NCBI RefSeq assembly: GCF_007097385.1
Contig: NZ_VJZS01000021.1
Location: forward strand, 1 to 64,000
Source: Flavobacterium sp. ZT3R18
GTDB lineage: Bacteria > Bacteroidota > Bacteroidia > Flavobacteriales > Flavobacteriaceae
DNA: 64,000 nucleotides
Reading direction: 5' to 3'
Within the stretch, counting starts at the first letter, position 1. Every line of letters starts with the position of its first letter. Made by a program: the position numbers and the translations under genes. Under the pieces are notes generated by a model, which did no database searches, had not been told where the DNA came from, and saw nothing but the letters and a program-made list of their open reading frames with translations. Positions 43,392 through 52,869 of this stretch are shown here, one piece after another.

Positions 43392-44478
43392 GAAACATAC
43401 CCTATTACTTGTAGACGACTTGCCGCAAAATTTAATAGCTCTAAAAAGTATTTTAGAACATCCCGATAGAAAAATAATTACCTGTTTATCTGGGATGGAA
43501 GCCTTGCAAATTTTATTAAAAGAAAAAATTTCCTTGATTCTTGTCGATGTCCAAATGCCAGAGATGGATGGATATGAATTTGTAGAAATAGTGAAGAATC
43601 ATCCCGATACGGTCTTTATCCCAACCATTTTTGTAACAGCAATAAGCGATGAACCAAAATATCTGAATAAAGCGTATGACTTAGGGGCAATTGATTTTTT
43701 ATTCAAGCCGCTAATTACTGAGGTAACCCGCAAAAAAGTGGATTCTTTTTTACGAATTTGGGATTACGACCAAGAGTTGAAATTATTAAACAATAAACTT
43801 CATGAAAAAAACGCAGAATTAGAGCAATTTGGCAACATTTTAGCACATGATTTAAAAACTCCTTTAGGAAACATCAAAAGTTTGTTGGAAATAATTGAAG
43901 AAGATCACTTTTTGAATCTCAAAGGAGAATCTGCCGAAATGTTTGAGATGGTTAAAACCTCTACCTCTATTATGTCTAATCTGATAGAAGATTTGCTTCA
44001 TTACACCAAGTGTGTCCAAGATAATGAAGGAAAGGAAAATGTAAATTTATTGGCTGTTGTCGAGAAGGTAATTAAGCTCATAAACCCATTGGGTAATATT
44101 CAAATTGAAAAAGTAAATTTGGATAAAACCATCTTATTTCAGCCTCCTGCCATTCATCAAATAATAGCCAATTTATTATCGAATGCTATAAAGTTTAATG
44201 ATAAAGAAATTACAAAAATTATAATTGAGTTTAATACCGCAGAACGCTCTTTATCTATTAAGGACAATGGTCCAGGTATCGATGAAAAACACCATAAAAA
44301 GGTATTCGAAATGTTTCAGACCTTAGGCAATAAACCCAGAGGCGAGAGCAGTACGGGAATCGGTTTGGGCTTAGTCAAAAAACTAATCGAACGTAATGAT
44401 GTGAATATCAGCATAAACAACATTCCGAACTCTGGTAGTGAATTTTTGATAACCGATCTGATTGTTGAAGATTGCTGA
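43381..44478 (+). CDS. Receiver domain fused to a histidine kinase
   Basis: The 365-residue soluble protein has an N-terminal receiver (Asp56 in LILVDVQMPEMDGYEF, Lys near 110 in FLFKP). A short coiled coil and a HisKA box with His156 (ILAHDLKTPLGNIKS) follow, then HATPase_c (NLLSNAIKFNDKE; GESSTGIGLGLVKK). It could receive phosphate from the hybrid kinase and pass it on, or have its kinase activity gated by its receiver. The start overlaps cheB by 11 bp, so the two are translationally coupled. No DNA-binding output domain is encoded in the cluster. Confidence 0.9.
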   Translation: MAIEKHTLLLVDDLPQNLIALKSILEHPDRKIITCLSGMEALQILLKEKISLILVDVQMPEMDGYEFVEIVKNHPDTVFIPTIFVTAISDEPKYLNKAYDLGAIDFLFKPLITEVTRKKVDSFLRIWDYDQELKLLNNKLHEKNAELEQFGNILAHDLKTPLGNIKSLLEIIEEDHFLNLKGESAEMFEMVKTSTSIMSNLIEDLLHYTKCVQDNEGKENVNLLAVVEKVIKLINPLGNIQIEKVNLDKTILFQPPAIHQIIANLLSNAIKFNDKEITKIIIEFNTAERSLSIKDNGPGIDEKHHKKVFEMFQTLGNKPRGESSTGIGLGLVKKLIERNDVNISINNIPNSGSEFLITDLIVEDC

Positions 44479-44510
44479 TTGGAATAGTTTCCTAGGAAAA
44501 TAAAAAAAAA

Positions 44511-44540
44511 CCTCTCAATTATTTTGAGAGGCGATTTTAA
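44511..44540 (+). terminator. Terminator of the sensory operon
   Basis: The arms CCTCTCAA (44511-44518) and TTGAGAGG (44524-44531) follow 33 bp after the last stop codon, and a T-rich stretch comes next. Confidence 0.7.
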
Positions 44541-44600
44541 ATTTTAAAAAAAGGCTAAAACCTATTTCAAGCCAGATAAACTTTACTTGGTTCCCAAAAC

Positions 44601-44633
44601 AAACCCGACAGGTTTTCAAAACCTGTCGGGTTT
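44601..44633. repeat. AAACCCGACAGGTTTT perfect hairpin
   Basis: The 16-bp perfect arms (44601-44616 and 44618-44633) have a single-base loop. It is a repeat-family hairpin and possible second terminator. The rest of the gap 44634-44920 shows no gene I can support. Confidence 0.8.
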
Positions 44634-44943
44634 AATATTAAAAAAAAACTATTTCAAACTCACTAAGCTATACTTCCTCATTAAATTAAAAACCAGAGAG
44701 CCTCATTTACCTAGAGCCTCTATCGTTCTAGATGATATCCTTGGGTCTATCTTATTTGTAAAAACAGGTACATTTAACCTATTAATGTGTTTTGGGTATA
44801 GTCACATCGAAAACTTTCTCATTATTTTAATAGTAACATTTCCCCCTCTCTAGTCTTATTTATAACTAAAAATAAATCCATTTTAAATTAGATTTACATT
44901 ATGGGGCTTTTATTAAATACTACCATTTGCGAGGTGTTTTTAT

Positions 44944-44951
44944 TATATTTG
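44944..44951 (+). promoter_or_regulatory. Probable -7 promoter element of the lipoprotein gene
   Basis: TATATTTG matches TAnnTTTG and lies 48 bp before the start codon at 45000. A TTTG at 44926 is closer than the usual -33 spacing, so the promoter call is moderate. Confidence 0.4.
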
Positions 44952-44999
44952 CAGAATCTAAAATTGACAAAAAAAATCTTTTCTTAAAAAACCATTTAA

Positions 45000-45866
45000 A
45001 TGAATAAACTAACGACCATAATTGGAGTATTATTATTAATCTTTACCTCTTGTTCAGAAAATGAAACAAAAGAACCAACTGAAGAACCGACTGAAGAACC
45101 AGCTAAAGAACCAACTAAAGAAAACAGTAAACTATTAATCAAAACAATACAAGAAATTAGTCTTTCAAGTGGTTTGTCAACTACATTTACTTATGATGGA
45201 TTTAAAATCAAAGAAGCCTCAACAATTGGTATTAATGTCGGTCAATATAAAATTACCTATACTTATACCGGAGATTTAATTACTCAGGAAGATGGTTATA
45301 TAAATGATATACTATACGTTAGCAACGAATATACTTATGAAAACAATAAGTTAAAAACTGCTATCTTTAAAAACACAAATAGCGGTACGATTTTTCCGCC
45401 TATGAATGAAACCAAGTTAGTATATAATTACTTGCCTGAAAACATTGTCGAAATTAATAGTTACACCTTTATCAATAATTGGCAACAAAGTCAGTTTACA
45501 CCGAAAGTAAAAGTATATTTTAGTGGCGACAACATTATAAAAAGGGAAAACATAAACCCAGATGGCAAGGTTACTTCTGTAGTTGATTATAAATATGACA
45601 ACACTCCTAATATATATTTAAATATAATTGGGTTTAACAAGTTGTTTTTTAAAAATGATTTTACAAATAATTTTAATCGCCATTTTTTTATTCAAGGCAT
45701 TAGCAATGCGAATAATTTGATACATTTCAAAAATACAATAAATGGAATTGTTGCTGAAGCTGAGCGTTATGGTTACAATACTAATTTAGATGGCTATCCT
45801 AAAGAAAAACTCAGTTATTATGACAGCAACCGATATCTTGTCGAAAAAATGTATACTTATTATTAA
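45000..45866 (+). CDS. Lipoprotein of unknown function with acidic Pro/Glu/Lys linker
   Basis: The 288-residue protein has a lipoprotein signal with lipobox FTSC (Cys18). A low-complexity tether made of repeats of EPTEEPTEEPAKEPTKE (residues 24-41) follows, then a beta-rich domain with repeating segments such as TFTYDGFKIKEAS, YTYTGDLITQEDGY, EYTYENNKLKT and VDYKYDNTPN. Strand repeats of this kind are common in Bacteroidota surface lipoproteins; the function is unknown. It stands alone with its own promoter and a shared terminator. Confidence 0.8.
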   Translation: MNKLTTIIGVLLLIFTSCSENETKEPTEEPTEEPAKEPTKENSKLLIKTIQEISLSSGLSTTFTYDGFKIKEASTIGINVGQYKITYTYTGDLITQEDGYINDILYVSNEYTYENNKLKTAIFKNTNSGTIFPPMNETKLVYNYLPENIVEINSYTFINNWQQSQFTPKVKVYFSGDNIIKRENINPDGKVTSVVDYKYDNTPNIYLNIIGFNKLFFKNDFTNNFNRHFFIQGISNANNLIHFKNTINGIVAEAERYGYNTNLDGYPKEKLSYYDSNRYLVEKMYTYY

Positions 45867-45889
45867 TTTTTATGATACTATAAAATTAA

Positions 45890-45926
45890 AAAATCCCATC
45901 TCAAAATAGTACTGAGATGGGATTTT
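45890..45926. terminator. Bidirectional terminator between the lipoprotein gene and valS
   Basis: The 14-bp perfect arms AAAATCCCATCTCA (45890-45903) and TGAGATGGGATTTT (45913-45926) sit between two convergent genes, with A- and T-rich flanks on both sides. Confidence 0.85.
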
Positions 45927-45948
45927 AAATTTCAGAAAAGTCTAGCTC

Positions 45949-48582
45949 TTACTTCAAACTCACTAAACTCTGCTCAATCGTTACAATTTTAGAAAGTGCA
46001 TCGGCTTCTTTTTGTCGTTCGTTTGCCAAAACTTTTTCTGGCGCACCAGCTACAAATTTCTCGTTTGCCAATTTGTTTTGAACCGATTTTAAGAACCCTT
46101 GCGTATATACCAACTCAGCAGTTAGCTTTGCAATTTCAGCTTCCACATCAATATTTCCTGTGATTGGAATAAAATATTCATTCGATTTTACTCTAAAGGA
46201 TAACGCTCCATCTACTTTGTCCGAAACGTATTCTAATGAAGTGATGTTTCCTAATTTGGCTACAACCGAATCAAAATAAGTCGAAACTTTATCATGGTTC
46301 ACCACTTTCAATTCAATCGTATCTTTAAACGGAATATTCTTGTCCTTACGAATCGTTCTAATTCCCGAAATCACCTCAATCGTACTTTCAAAATCGGCAA
46401 TTAATTGTGCGTTGAAAGGTTTCATTTCTGGCCAAGTAGAAACAATCAATGCTTCCTCAGTAGTTCTTTCAGCCAATATTTGCCAAATTTCCTCTGTCAA
46501 AAATGGCATAAAAGGATGCAATAATTTCATATTGTTTTCTAACATTTCTATCGCTTTCGCAAAAGTTACGCTGTCAATGGGCTGTTGATACGCCGGTTTG
46601 ATCATCTCGAGAAACCAAGAACAGAAATCGTCCCAAACCAATTTGTAAATCCCCATTAAAGCATCGGAGATTCTGTATTTTTCAAAATTATCTTCAATTT
46701 CCAAAAGTGTTTGTTGCAATTTAGCTTCATACCATTCAATAGCCACTTTAGAAGACTCCGGCTGTGGAATAGCATCCGATACCTCCCATCCTTTGATCAA
46801 TTTGAAGGCATTCCATATTTTATTCGAAAATGCTTTTCCTTGATTGCACAATTCTTCGTCAAACATAATGTCATTTCCCGCAGACGCACTCAAAAGCAAT
46901 CCTACACGAACTCCATCGGCACCAAATTTTTCAATTAATTCTAATGGCTCTGGTGAATTTCCCAAAGATTTAGACATTTTACGACGTTGTTTATCACGAA
47001 CCAATCCGGTTAAATACACATTCGTAAAAGGTTTTTTACCTGTATATTCGTAACCTGCTATAATCATTCTCGCCACCCAGAAAAACAAAATATCCGGACC
47101 CGTTACTAAATCATTGGTTGGATAATAGTATTTAAAATCTTCACTTTCTGGATCCATAATTCCCCCAAAAACCGACATTGGCCACAGCCAAGAAGAAAAC
47201 CAAGTATCTAGAGCATCTACATCTTGACGAAGATCAGAAGTCAAAAGTGAAGGATTAGAAGTTTTAGCTTGAGCTAATTTTAATGCTTCGTCTATATTTT
47301 CAGCAACCACGAAATCTTCTTTTCCGTCTCCGTAGAAATAAGCTGGAATTTGTTGTCCCCACCACAATTGACGAGAAATATTCCAATCACGAATATTATT
47401 TAACCAATGTGCATACGTATTATTAAAACGAGCGGGATGTAATTTCACATCGCCATCAACCAATACGGATTGTATCGCTGGTTTTACTAAATCTTCCATT
47501 TTCAAGAACCATTGGTCAGACAAACGGGGTTCAATCACCGCTTTCGTTCTTTCAGAAGTTCCTACTTTATTAAGGTGTGTTTCAGTTTTTGCCAAAGCAC
47601 CGCTATTTTCTAATTCTTGAGTAATCTCAGCACGAGCCACAAAACGGTCTTTACCTTGATAATGCAATCCGAAACTATTTAGCGTTGCATCTTCATTAAA
47701 AATATCAATAATTTCAAGATTGTGCTTCTCCCCTAGCGTTTTATCATTCATGTCGTGGGCTGGAGTTACTTTAAGACAACCAGTTCCAAACTCAACATCT
47801 ACATATTCGTCTTCGATAATCGGAATCACTCTTCCGCAAATAGGCACAATCGCTTTTTTCCCTTTCAAATGAGCAAAACGCTCATCGTTTGGATTGATAC
47901 AAATTGCAGTATCTCCAAAAATAGTTTCCGGACGCGTAGTGGCTACAGTCAAGAAATCTTCGCTTCCTTCGATTTTATATTTTAGGAAATACAATTTTCC
48001 TTGTTGTTCTTCATAAATTACTTCTTCGTCAGACAAAGTCGTTTTGGCTTCAGGATCCCAGTTTACCATTCGGTAACCTCTATAAATCAAACCTTTGTTA
48101 TATAAATCCACAAAAGATCGAATTACAGATGCCGACATATCTGGGTCCATCGTAAACTTGGTACGTTCCCAATCACAAGAACAACCCAATTGTTTCAATT
48201 GATCGAGAATAACTCCACCATATTTATCCGTCCATTCCCAAGCGTGTTTTAGAAACTCTTCACGCGCTAAGTCATTTTTATTGATTCCTTCGGCTTTCAA
48301 TTTGGCTACTACTTTAGCCTCAGTGGCTATAGATGCGTGATCCGTACCCGGTACCCAACAAGCGTTGAAACCTTTCAAACGTGCTCTTCGAATCAAAACA
48401 TCTTGAATCGTATTGTTAAGCATGTGCCCCATGTGCAAGACTCCAGTCACATTGGGAGGAGGAATTACAATGGAATAAGGCGTTCTATGATCTGGCTCCG
48501 AATGAAAATAATTATTTTTCATCCAATAGTCATACCATTTATTCTCGATAGTTTTAGCGTCAAATTGTGCGGGAATTGTCAT
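45949..48582 (-). CDS. valS: Valyl-tRNA synthetase
   Basis: The 877-residue class I synthetase attaches valine to tRNA-Val. It shows PPPNVTGVLHMGHML (HIGH box HMGH, residues 50-53), the editing domain (TVATTRPETIFGDTAICI), KMSKS near residue 533 (RRKMSKSLGNS), an anticodon-binding domain and a C-terminal coiled coil (about 800-877, IEAEIAKLTAEL-like) that grips the tRNA. The length is normal for the family. It appears monocistronic. Confidence 0.97.
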   Translation of the reverse strand: MTIPAQFDAKTIENKWYDYWMKNNYFHSEPDHRTPYSIVIPPPNVTGVLHMGHMLNNTIQDVLIRRARLKGFNACWVPGTDHASIATEAKVVAKLKAEGINKNDLAREEFLKHAWEWTDKYGGVILDQLKQLGCSCDWERTKFTMDPDMSASVIRSFVDLYNKGLIYRGYRMVNWDPEAKTTLSDEEVIYEEQQGKLYFLKYKIEGSEDFLTVATTRPETIFGDTAICINPNDERFAHLKGKKAIVPICGRVIPIIEDEYVDVEFGTGCLKVTPAHDMNDKTLGEKHNLEIIDIFNEDATLNSFGLHYQGKDRFVARAEITQELENSGALAKTETHLNKVGTSERTKAVIEPRLSDQWFLKMEDLVKPAIQSVLVDGDVKLHPARFNNTYAHWLNNIRDWNISRQLWWGQQIPAYFYGDGKEDFVVAENIDEALKLAQAKTSNPSLLTSDLRQDVDALDTWFSSWLWPMSVFGGIMDPESEDFKYYYPTNDLVTGPDILFFWVARMIIAGYEYTGKKPFTNVYLTGLVRDKQRRKMSKSLGNSPEPLELIEKFGADGVRVGLLLSASAGNDIMFDEELCNQGKAFSNKIWNAFKLIKGWEVSDAIPQPESSKVAIEWYEAKLQQTLLEIEDNFEKYRISDALMGIYKLVWDDFCSWFLEMIKPAYQQPIDSVTFAKAIEMLENNMKLLHPFMPFLTEEIWQILAERTTEEALIVSTWPEMKPFNAQLIADFESTIEVISGIRTIRKDKNIPFKDTIELKVVNHDKVSTYFDSVVAKLGNITSLEYVSDKVDGALSFRVKSNEYFIPITGNIDVEAEIAKLTAELVYTQGFLKSVQNKLANEKFVAGAPEKVLANERQKEADALSKIVTIEQSLVSLK

Positions 48583-48742
48583 AAAAAAGTAACTGTTAAA
48601 ACCAAAATTGTACTTTGGTTTGATTTTTGCTATTCATATAAAGGACAAAAGTAAATAATTAAGCACAGTATAAAAAGAGAAATAAAAAATTGTGCATTAA
48701 TTAAAAGATACTACTTTTACTATCCTACTAAAAAACAAGAAA

Positions 48743-49132
48743 ATGAAAAAAATTGCAACTTTAATCGTAATGCTGTTTGCTAGCAGTATTGGCTTTGCTC
48801 AAAGTGGCTCAAAAATTGAATTTAATCAAGCCGAGAACACTATAGATTACGGAAAAATATACAAACAAAGTGACAATGGGATTCGGGAATTTACATTTAC
48901 CAATACCGGAAACGCTCCATTGACCATTATCGCGATTCAATCTACAGCCAGTTGTACGATAACTTACAAACCGAGTCAACCTATTTTACCCGGAAAATCA
49001 GATAGAATTGAAATAAAATACAATATGGTTCCTGGTCCCATACGAAAAACTATAACTGTAGAAACGAATGCAGTAAACTATGAAGAAGGGCGAGTGCCAT
49101 TAAAAATTAAGGGAGAAGTAATTTCTAACTAA
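48743..49132 (+). CDS. Exported DUF1573 protein
   Basis: The 129-residue protein has a signal peptide (to about residue 19, GFAQ). A single DUF1573 immunoglobulin-like domain follows, with the usual pattern: TIDYGKIYKQSDNGIREFTFTNTG in pieces (DYGKI, REFTFTNTGNAPL), then SCTITYKPSQPILPGKSDRIEIKYN. The domain is periplasmic and its exact role is unknown. It stands alone, convergent with the protease-like gene. Confidence 0.9.
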   Translation: MKKIATLIVMLFASSIGFAQSGSKIEFNQAENTIDYGKIYKQSDNGIREFTFTNTGNAPLTIIAIQSTASCTITYKPSQPILPGKSDRIEIKYNMVPGPIRKTITVETNAVNYEEGRVPLKIKGEVISN

Positions 49133-49143
49133 AAATAAATTCT

Positions 49144-49183
49144 AAAAAGCCGCTAATTGATAAATTCAAAATAGTGGCTTTTT
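49144..49183. terminator. Bidirectional terminator between convergent genes
   Basis: The arms AAAAAGCCGCTA (49144-49155) and TAGTGGCTTTTT (49172-49183) pair with one G-T pair, ending on the first base of the stop codon of the reverse-strand gene. Confidence 0.75.
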
Positions 49184-50514
49184 TATAAAACATCCAATAG
49201 TTGAAACCTAAACTTCATTACTTGACTATTTCTTTCTATTTCTAAATCAATCCATTTCTCCTCTTCGGATCTAAACATATCATTTATTCTTTGCAAAGAA
49301 TAACTATAAACAGCAGATTTATTAATCGATATAATAACATCTCCGACTTTTAAACCACAAAGGTCTGCAGGAGAATTTTTCCTAACATTCGCAATCTCGT
49401 AAATAGGTTTTAAATTGAATTTATATTTAAAGTTGTTCGTGACTTTTTCGCCTCTCGCATCAAAAGTATCGCCTCTAGAAATAGGAATTGTTTCTAATTT
49501 TACCGTTTCCTGCACCCATTGCAACCCATGATGCTGTATCTCTATCCCACTTTTATTGTACGTGAAAGGCTCATTAAAATCGGAATTTTTTCTTAAATAC
49601 AACTTTTCATTTTTATAATCAAAAACAACCAAAAATCGTTTTAAAAGTCCACCTCCTATCGATCCAAGTCGATTTTCAACCATGCGAACACTTTTTATGG
49701 AACTAGCGTCTGGAAAAGCAACAATAGGATTACTAAATGAAAATTTATCAAATGAAAATTCAGAAACCCTTGCTCTTTTCCCTTCGATGTCCCCGCTAAA
49801 ACCTTTTCCTAAAAAATCTTCAAAATTTCTAGAAGGAACTTTTATATCATCTGATAAATCTTGAAAAAGCCAAATAGAATCGCTATTTCCGTTATCAATT
49901 AACAACTTTATTGATACATTTTTTTGATCTATCAACACATTTCCCAACAAATAAGGCTTGTGCTTTTCAACAGTAATAGAGACTTCCTCATATCTTTTGC
50001 GTAATTTATTACTATTTACTTCATTATTCTTAGAAACCGTCAGCTTCTTTTTCGCATAGTTAATACTCACTAAATTATCCTTAAAAAAATGGTAACCGAT
50101 AATCCCATTCACAGGGATTCCTATTTGAGACGACAAATTAAAACTCTCATCAAGAATAACATAAATAAGCTGATTCATAGATTTCAAACCGTCAATTTCA
50201 AGAATATTATTGGTTGTTTTTAGTCCTTCTATAGATTCTTTGCTTCCCAAACCTCTTAAATTTATTTTCTCGGAATTATAAAATTTGACTTCTGGATTAT
50301 CTTCTAAACTAAAAAGAATAATTTCCTCAACACCAGTATCGAGCAAAAAATTCAGTTCTACTCCATTGACTTTTATAGGAATAAAAACCAAATTATTAAT
50401 TACTTTAATAGAGACACTTACTTTATCTACATTTTTATCAAATACAAACTCATCCTGTGCAAAAACAGGCGTAATTATTATTAAAAACAGTACTATGTGT
50501 CCGATTTTTTTCAT
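49183..50514 (-). CDS. Exported retropepsin-like aspartyl protease with PDZ domain
   Basis: The 443-residue protein has a signal peptide (to about residue 19, PVFAQ). A first pepsin-like half contains VNGVELNFLLDTGVEE (catalytic Asp in LLDTG), and a second has KLLIDNGNSDSIW, which has DNG in place of DTG. A C-terminal PDZ domain (about 365-443) reads IANVRKNSPADLCGLKVGDVIISIN. Exported aspartyl-protease/PDZ proteins are common in Bacteroidota. Whether the protein is catalytic is uncertain because the second half-site is altered. Confidence 0.82.
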   Translation of the reverse strand: MKKIGHIVLFLIIITPVFAQDEFVFDKNVDKVSVSIKVINNLVFIPIKVNGVELNFLLDTGVEEIILFSLEDNPEVKFYNSEKINLRGLGSKESIEGLKTTNNILEIDGLKSMNQLIYVILDESFNLSSQIGIPVNGIIGYHFFKDNLVSINYAKKKLTVSKNNEVNSNKLRKRYEEVSITVEKHKPYLLGNVLIDQKNVSIKLLIDNGNSDSIWLFQDLSDDIKVPSRNFEDFLGKGFSGDIEGKRARVSEFSFDKFSFSNPIVAFPDASSIKSVRMVENRLGSIGGGLLKRFLVVFDYKNEKLYLRKNSDFNEPFTYNKSGIEIQHHGLQWVQETVKLETIPISRGDTFDARGEKVTNNFKYKFNLKPIYEIANVRKNSPADLCGLKVGDVIISINKSAVYSYSLQRINDMFRSEEEKWIDLEIERNSQVMKFRFQLLDVL

Positions 50515-50582
50515 ATAAATTCGTTTCTATAAATTTAATCATTTATGCAATAAAAACAACAAAATAGGCATGATGTTTACAG

Positions 50583-50590
50583 TAAATTTG
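50583..50590 (+). promoter_or_regulatory. Probable -7 promoter element of the aminotransferase gene
   Basis: TAAATTTG fits TAnnTTTG and lies 38 bp before the start codon at 50628. A clear TTG -33 box is not visible. Confidence 0.4.
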
Positions 50591-50627
50591 GAAAATAAAT
50601 TGCAAATTTGCATTTCAATTTAAAAAT

Positions 50628-51845
50628 ATGCCAAAAATATCACATAAAGGTGCGTTAATGCCTGAATCTCCGATTCGTAAGCTTACCCCTTTTTCGGAAT
50701 CGGCTAAGAAAAAAGGCCTTAAAGTGTACCATTTAAATATTGGTCAACCCGATATAAGAACACCAGAAGTCGCCATAAATGCCGTTAAAAACATTCAACT
50801 CGACATCTTAGAATACAGTCATTCAGCCGGTTTTGAAAGCTATAGAACTAAACTTTCCCAATATTATAAACATCAAAATGTTGATGTAAATATTGAAGAC
50901 ATCATCATAACTACCGGTGGATCTGAAGCCTTGCTTTTTGCCTTAGGAACCACTATGGATCAAGGCGACGAACTGATTGTTCACGAACCTTTTTATGCCA
51001 ATTACAATGCTTTTTCGATTGCTTCTGGCGTTACTGTAGTTCCTGTAATTTCAACCATAGAAACAGGTTTTGCATTACCTAGTATAGACGCTTTTGAAAA
51101 AATGATTACCCCAAAAACAAAAGCAATTCTGATTTGCAATCCCGGAAATCCTACGGGATATATGTATTCTCAAGAGGAAATTATGCGATTGGCCGCTTTG
51201 GTCAAAAAACATGATTTATTTTTGATCTCAGACGAAGTATATCGTGAATTTGCTTATGACGGAGACGTACATTATTCCGTGATGAACATCAAAGGAATAG
51301 AAGAGCATGCCATTATGATTGATTCGGTTTCTAAACGTTTCAGCATGTGTGGTGCTAGGATAGGATGTATGGTTTCTAAAAACAAGGAAGTTATGTCAAC
51401 TGCAATGAAATTTGCACAATCCCGATTAAGTCCTCCTACGATTGAACAAATTGCAAGCGAAGCGGCTCTTGACACTCCAAAAAGTTATTTTGACGAAGTT
51501 ATTACCGAGTACAAAGAAAGACGAGACACTTTAATTCGGGAACTACATAAAATCGAAGGCGTAATTGTAACGAAACCCAAAGGTGCTTTTTATTGCATTG
51601 TACAACTTCCTATTGACAATGCCGATGATTTTGCCCAATGGTTGTTAGAAAAATACGAATTGAACGGCGAAACAGTTATGGTAGCACCAGCAGCAGGATT
51701 TTACTCTACTCCAGGAGTAGGACTCAACCAAGTTCGAATTGCTTATGTATTAAAAAAAGAAGACTTGATTAGTGCAGTTCATATCTTAAAAGAAGGACTG
51801 CGTCTGTATAATTCAAATAAAAAAAACACTTTATTTTGCACCTAA
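50628..51845 (+). CDS. Class I pyridoxal-phosphate aminotransferase
   Basis: The 405-residue enzyme has the class I/II aminotransferase motifs: GQPDIRTP at the start, TTGGSEALLFAL, ICNPGNPTGYMYSQEE, DEVYREFAYDG and SVSKRFSMCGARIG with the PLP-binding Lys in the SxSK context, plus the C-terminal VRIAYVL with the substrate-carboxylate Arg. It probably transfers amino groups between aspartate- or aromatic-type amino acids and 2-oxoglutarate; specificity cannot be set from sequence alone. It is cytoplasmic, with its own terminator downstream. Confidence 0.9.
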   Translation: MPKISHKGALMPESPIRKLTPFSESAKKKGLKVYHLNIGQPDIRTPEVAINAVKNIQLDILEYSHSAGFESYRTKLSQYYKHQNVDVNIEDIIITTGGSEALLFALGTTMDQGDELIVHEPFYANYNAFSIASGVTVVPVISTIETGFALPSIDAFEKMITPKTKAILICNPGNPTGYMYSQEEIMRLAALVKKHDLFLISDEVYREFAYDGDVHYSVMNIKGIEEHAIMIDSVSKRFSMCGARIGCMVSKNKEVMSTAMKFAQSRLSPPTIEQIASEAALDTPKSYFDEVITEYKERRDTLIRELHKIEGVIVTKPKGAFYCIVQLPIDNADDFAQWLLEKYELNGETVMVAPAAGFYSTPGVGLNQVRIAYVLKKEDLISAVHILKEGLRLYNSNKKNTLFCT

Positions 51846-51882
51846 AAAATAATTAGCGCATCTTTATACATTAGAAAAACAA

Positions 51883-51921
51883 AAAAAGGCAATACCACTA
51901 AAAATGATATTGCCTTTTTAC
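51883..51921 (+). terminator. Terminator of the aminotransferase gene
   Basis: The arms AAAAAGGCAATA (51883-51894) and TATTGCCTTTTT (51908-51919) pair perfectly over 12 bp and end in Ts. Confidence 0.85.
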
Positions 51922-52054
51922 TTTTTATATAAATACAAACAATCCGAAGATAAATTTTAGATATAATTAAAAGCAGAAACGATAGAAAATGTTTGCTTTT
52001 TATTAATTATCTTTACCCCTTAAAAATAGACACCCATAAAAATAGTAGCTTTTA

Positions 52055-52726
52055 ATGATAAATAACGAAGAATTTCAAGACGAAATAGGAGACAATCATA
52101 TCAGTACAAATGCTAAAAATCCAGTAAGAGAGGATGCTTTTAGTATTACAGATGAAGAAAAAATTGAAAAAATAAAAAAAGACGTCGAAAATATTCTACT
52201 AACCCTTGGAATGGATTTGACAGACGATAGCATGAAAGGAACGCCCAATCGTGTGGCTAAAATGTTTGTAAAAGAATTATTTGGCGGATTGAATCCTGAC
52301 AAAAAACCAAAAGCCTCCACTTTTGAGAATAATTACAAATACGGAGAAATGTTAGTTGAAAAAAACATTACACTCTACTCTACCTGCGAACACCATTTAT
52401 TACCTATCATCGGAAGAGCACATGTTGCTTATATTTCGAGCGGAAGAGTTATTGGTCTTTCAAAAATGAACCGTATCGTAGATCATTATGCCAAAAGACC
52501 TCAAGTACAAGAGCGCTTAACGATGCAAATCGTTCAAGAGCTTCAACAAGCTTTAGGCACCGAAGACGTAGCTTGTGTAATTGATGCCAAACACCTTTGC
52601 GTGAATTCTAGAGGAATCAAAGATATCGAAAGCAGTACTGTAACTTCTGAATTTGGCGGAAAATTCAAAGACGCTCAAACTAAAAGAGAGTTTTTAGACT
52701 ACATTAAATTAGATACTCAATTTTAA
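52055..52726 (+). CDS. folE: GTP cyclohydrolase I
   Basis: The 223-residue enzyme converts GTP to dihydroneopterin triphosphate, the first step of folate and pterin synthesis. It has an acidic N-terminal extension of about 45 residues. The core segments are MKGTPNRVAKMFV, the zinc- and GTP-site segment YSTCEHHLLPIIGRAHVAY, GLSKMNRIVDHYAKRPQVQERL and the zinc Cys in DAKHLCVNSRGI. The length is typical. A near-consensus -7 element (TATCTTTA) lies upstream near 52007. Confidence 0.96.
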   Translation: MINNEEFQDEIGDNHISTNAKNPVREDAFSITDEEKIEKIKKDVENILLTLGMDLTDDSMKGTPNRVAKMFVKELFGGLNPDKKPKASTFENNYKYGEMLVEKNITLYSTCEHHLLPIIGRAHVAYISSGRVIGLSKMNRIVDHYAKRPQVQERLTMQIVQELQQALGTEDVACVIDAKHLCVNSRGIKDIESSTVTSEFGGKFKDAQTKREFLDYIKLDTQF

Positions 52727-52869
52727 TTTGACTTAAAACGTCAATTTTAAAACATTTTACCATTAAGAAGTTAAGCAACAGTACGACTTAAAATTCTTAA
52801 TTCCTTAGTGGTTATTTTTTATATAAAATTTACAATTACCTAATTGTCACATTACCTAATCTCACAAAA

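Noticed and set aside
44587-44853. An 88-residue forward frame after the sensory operon
   Set aside because: It begins at the edge of the 44601 hairpin, lacks a ribosome binding site and has no recognisable protein pattern.
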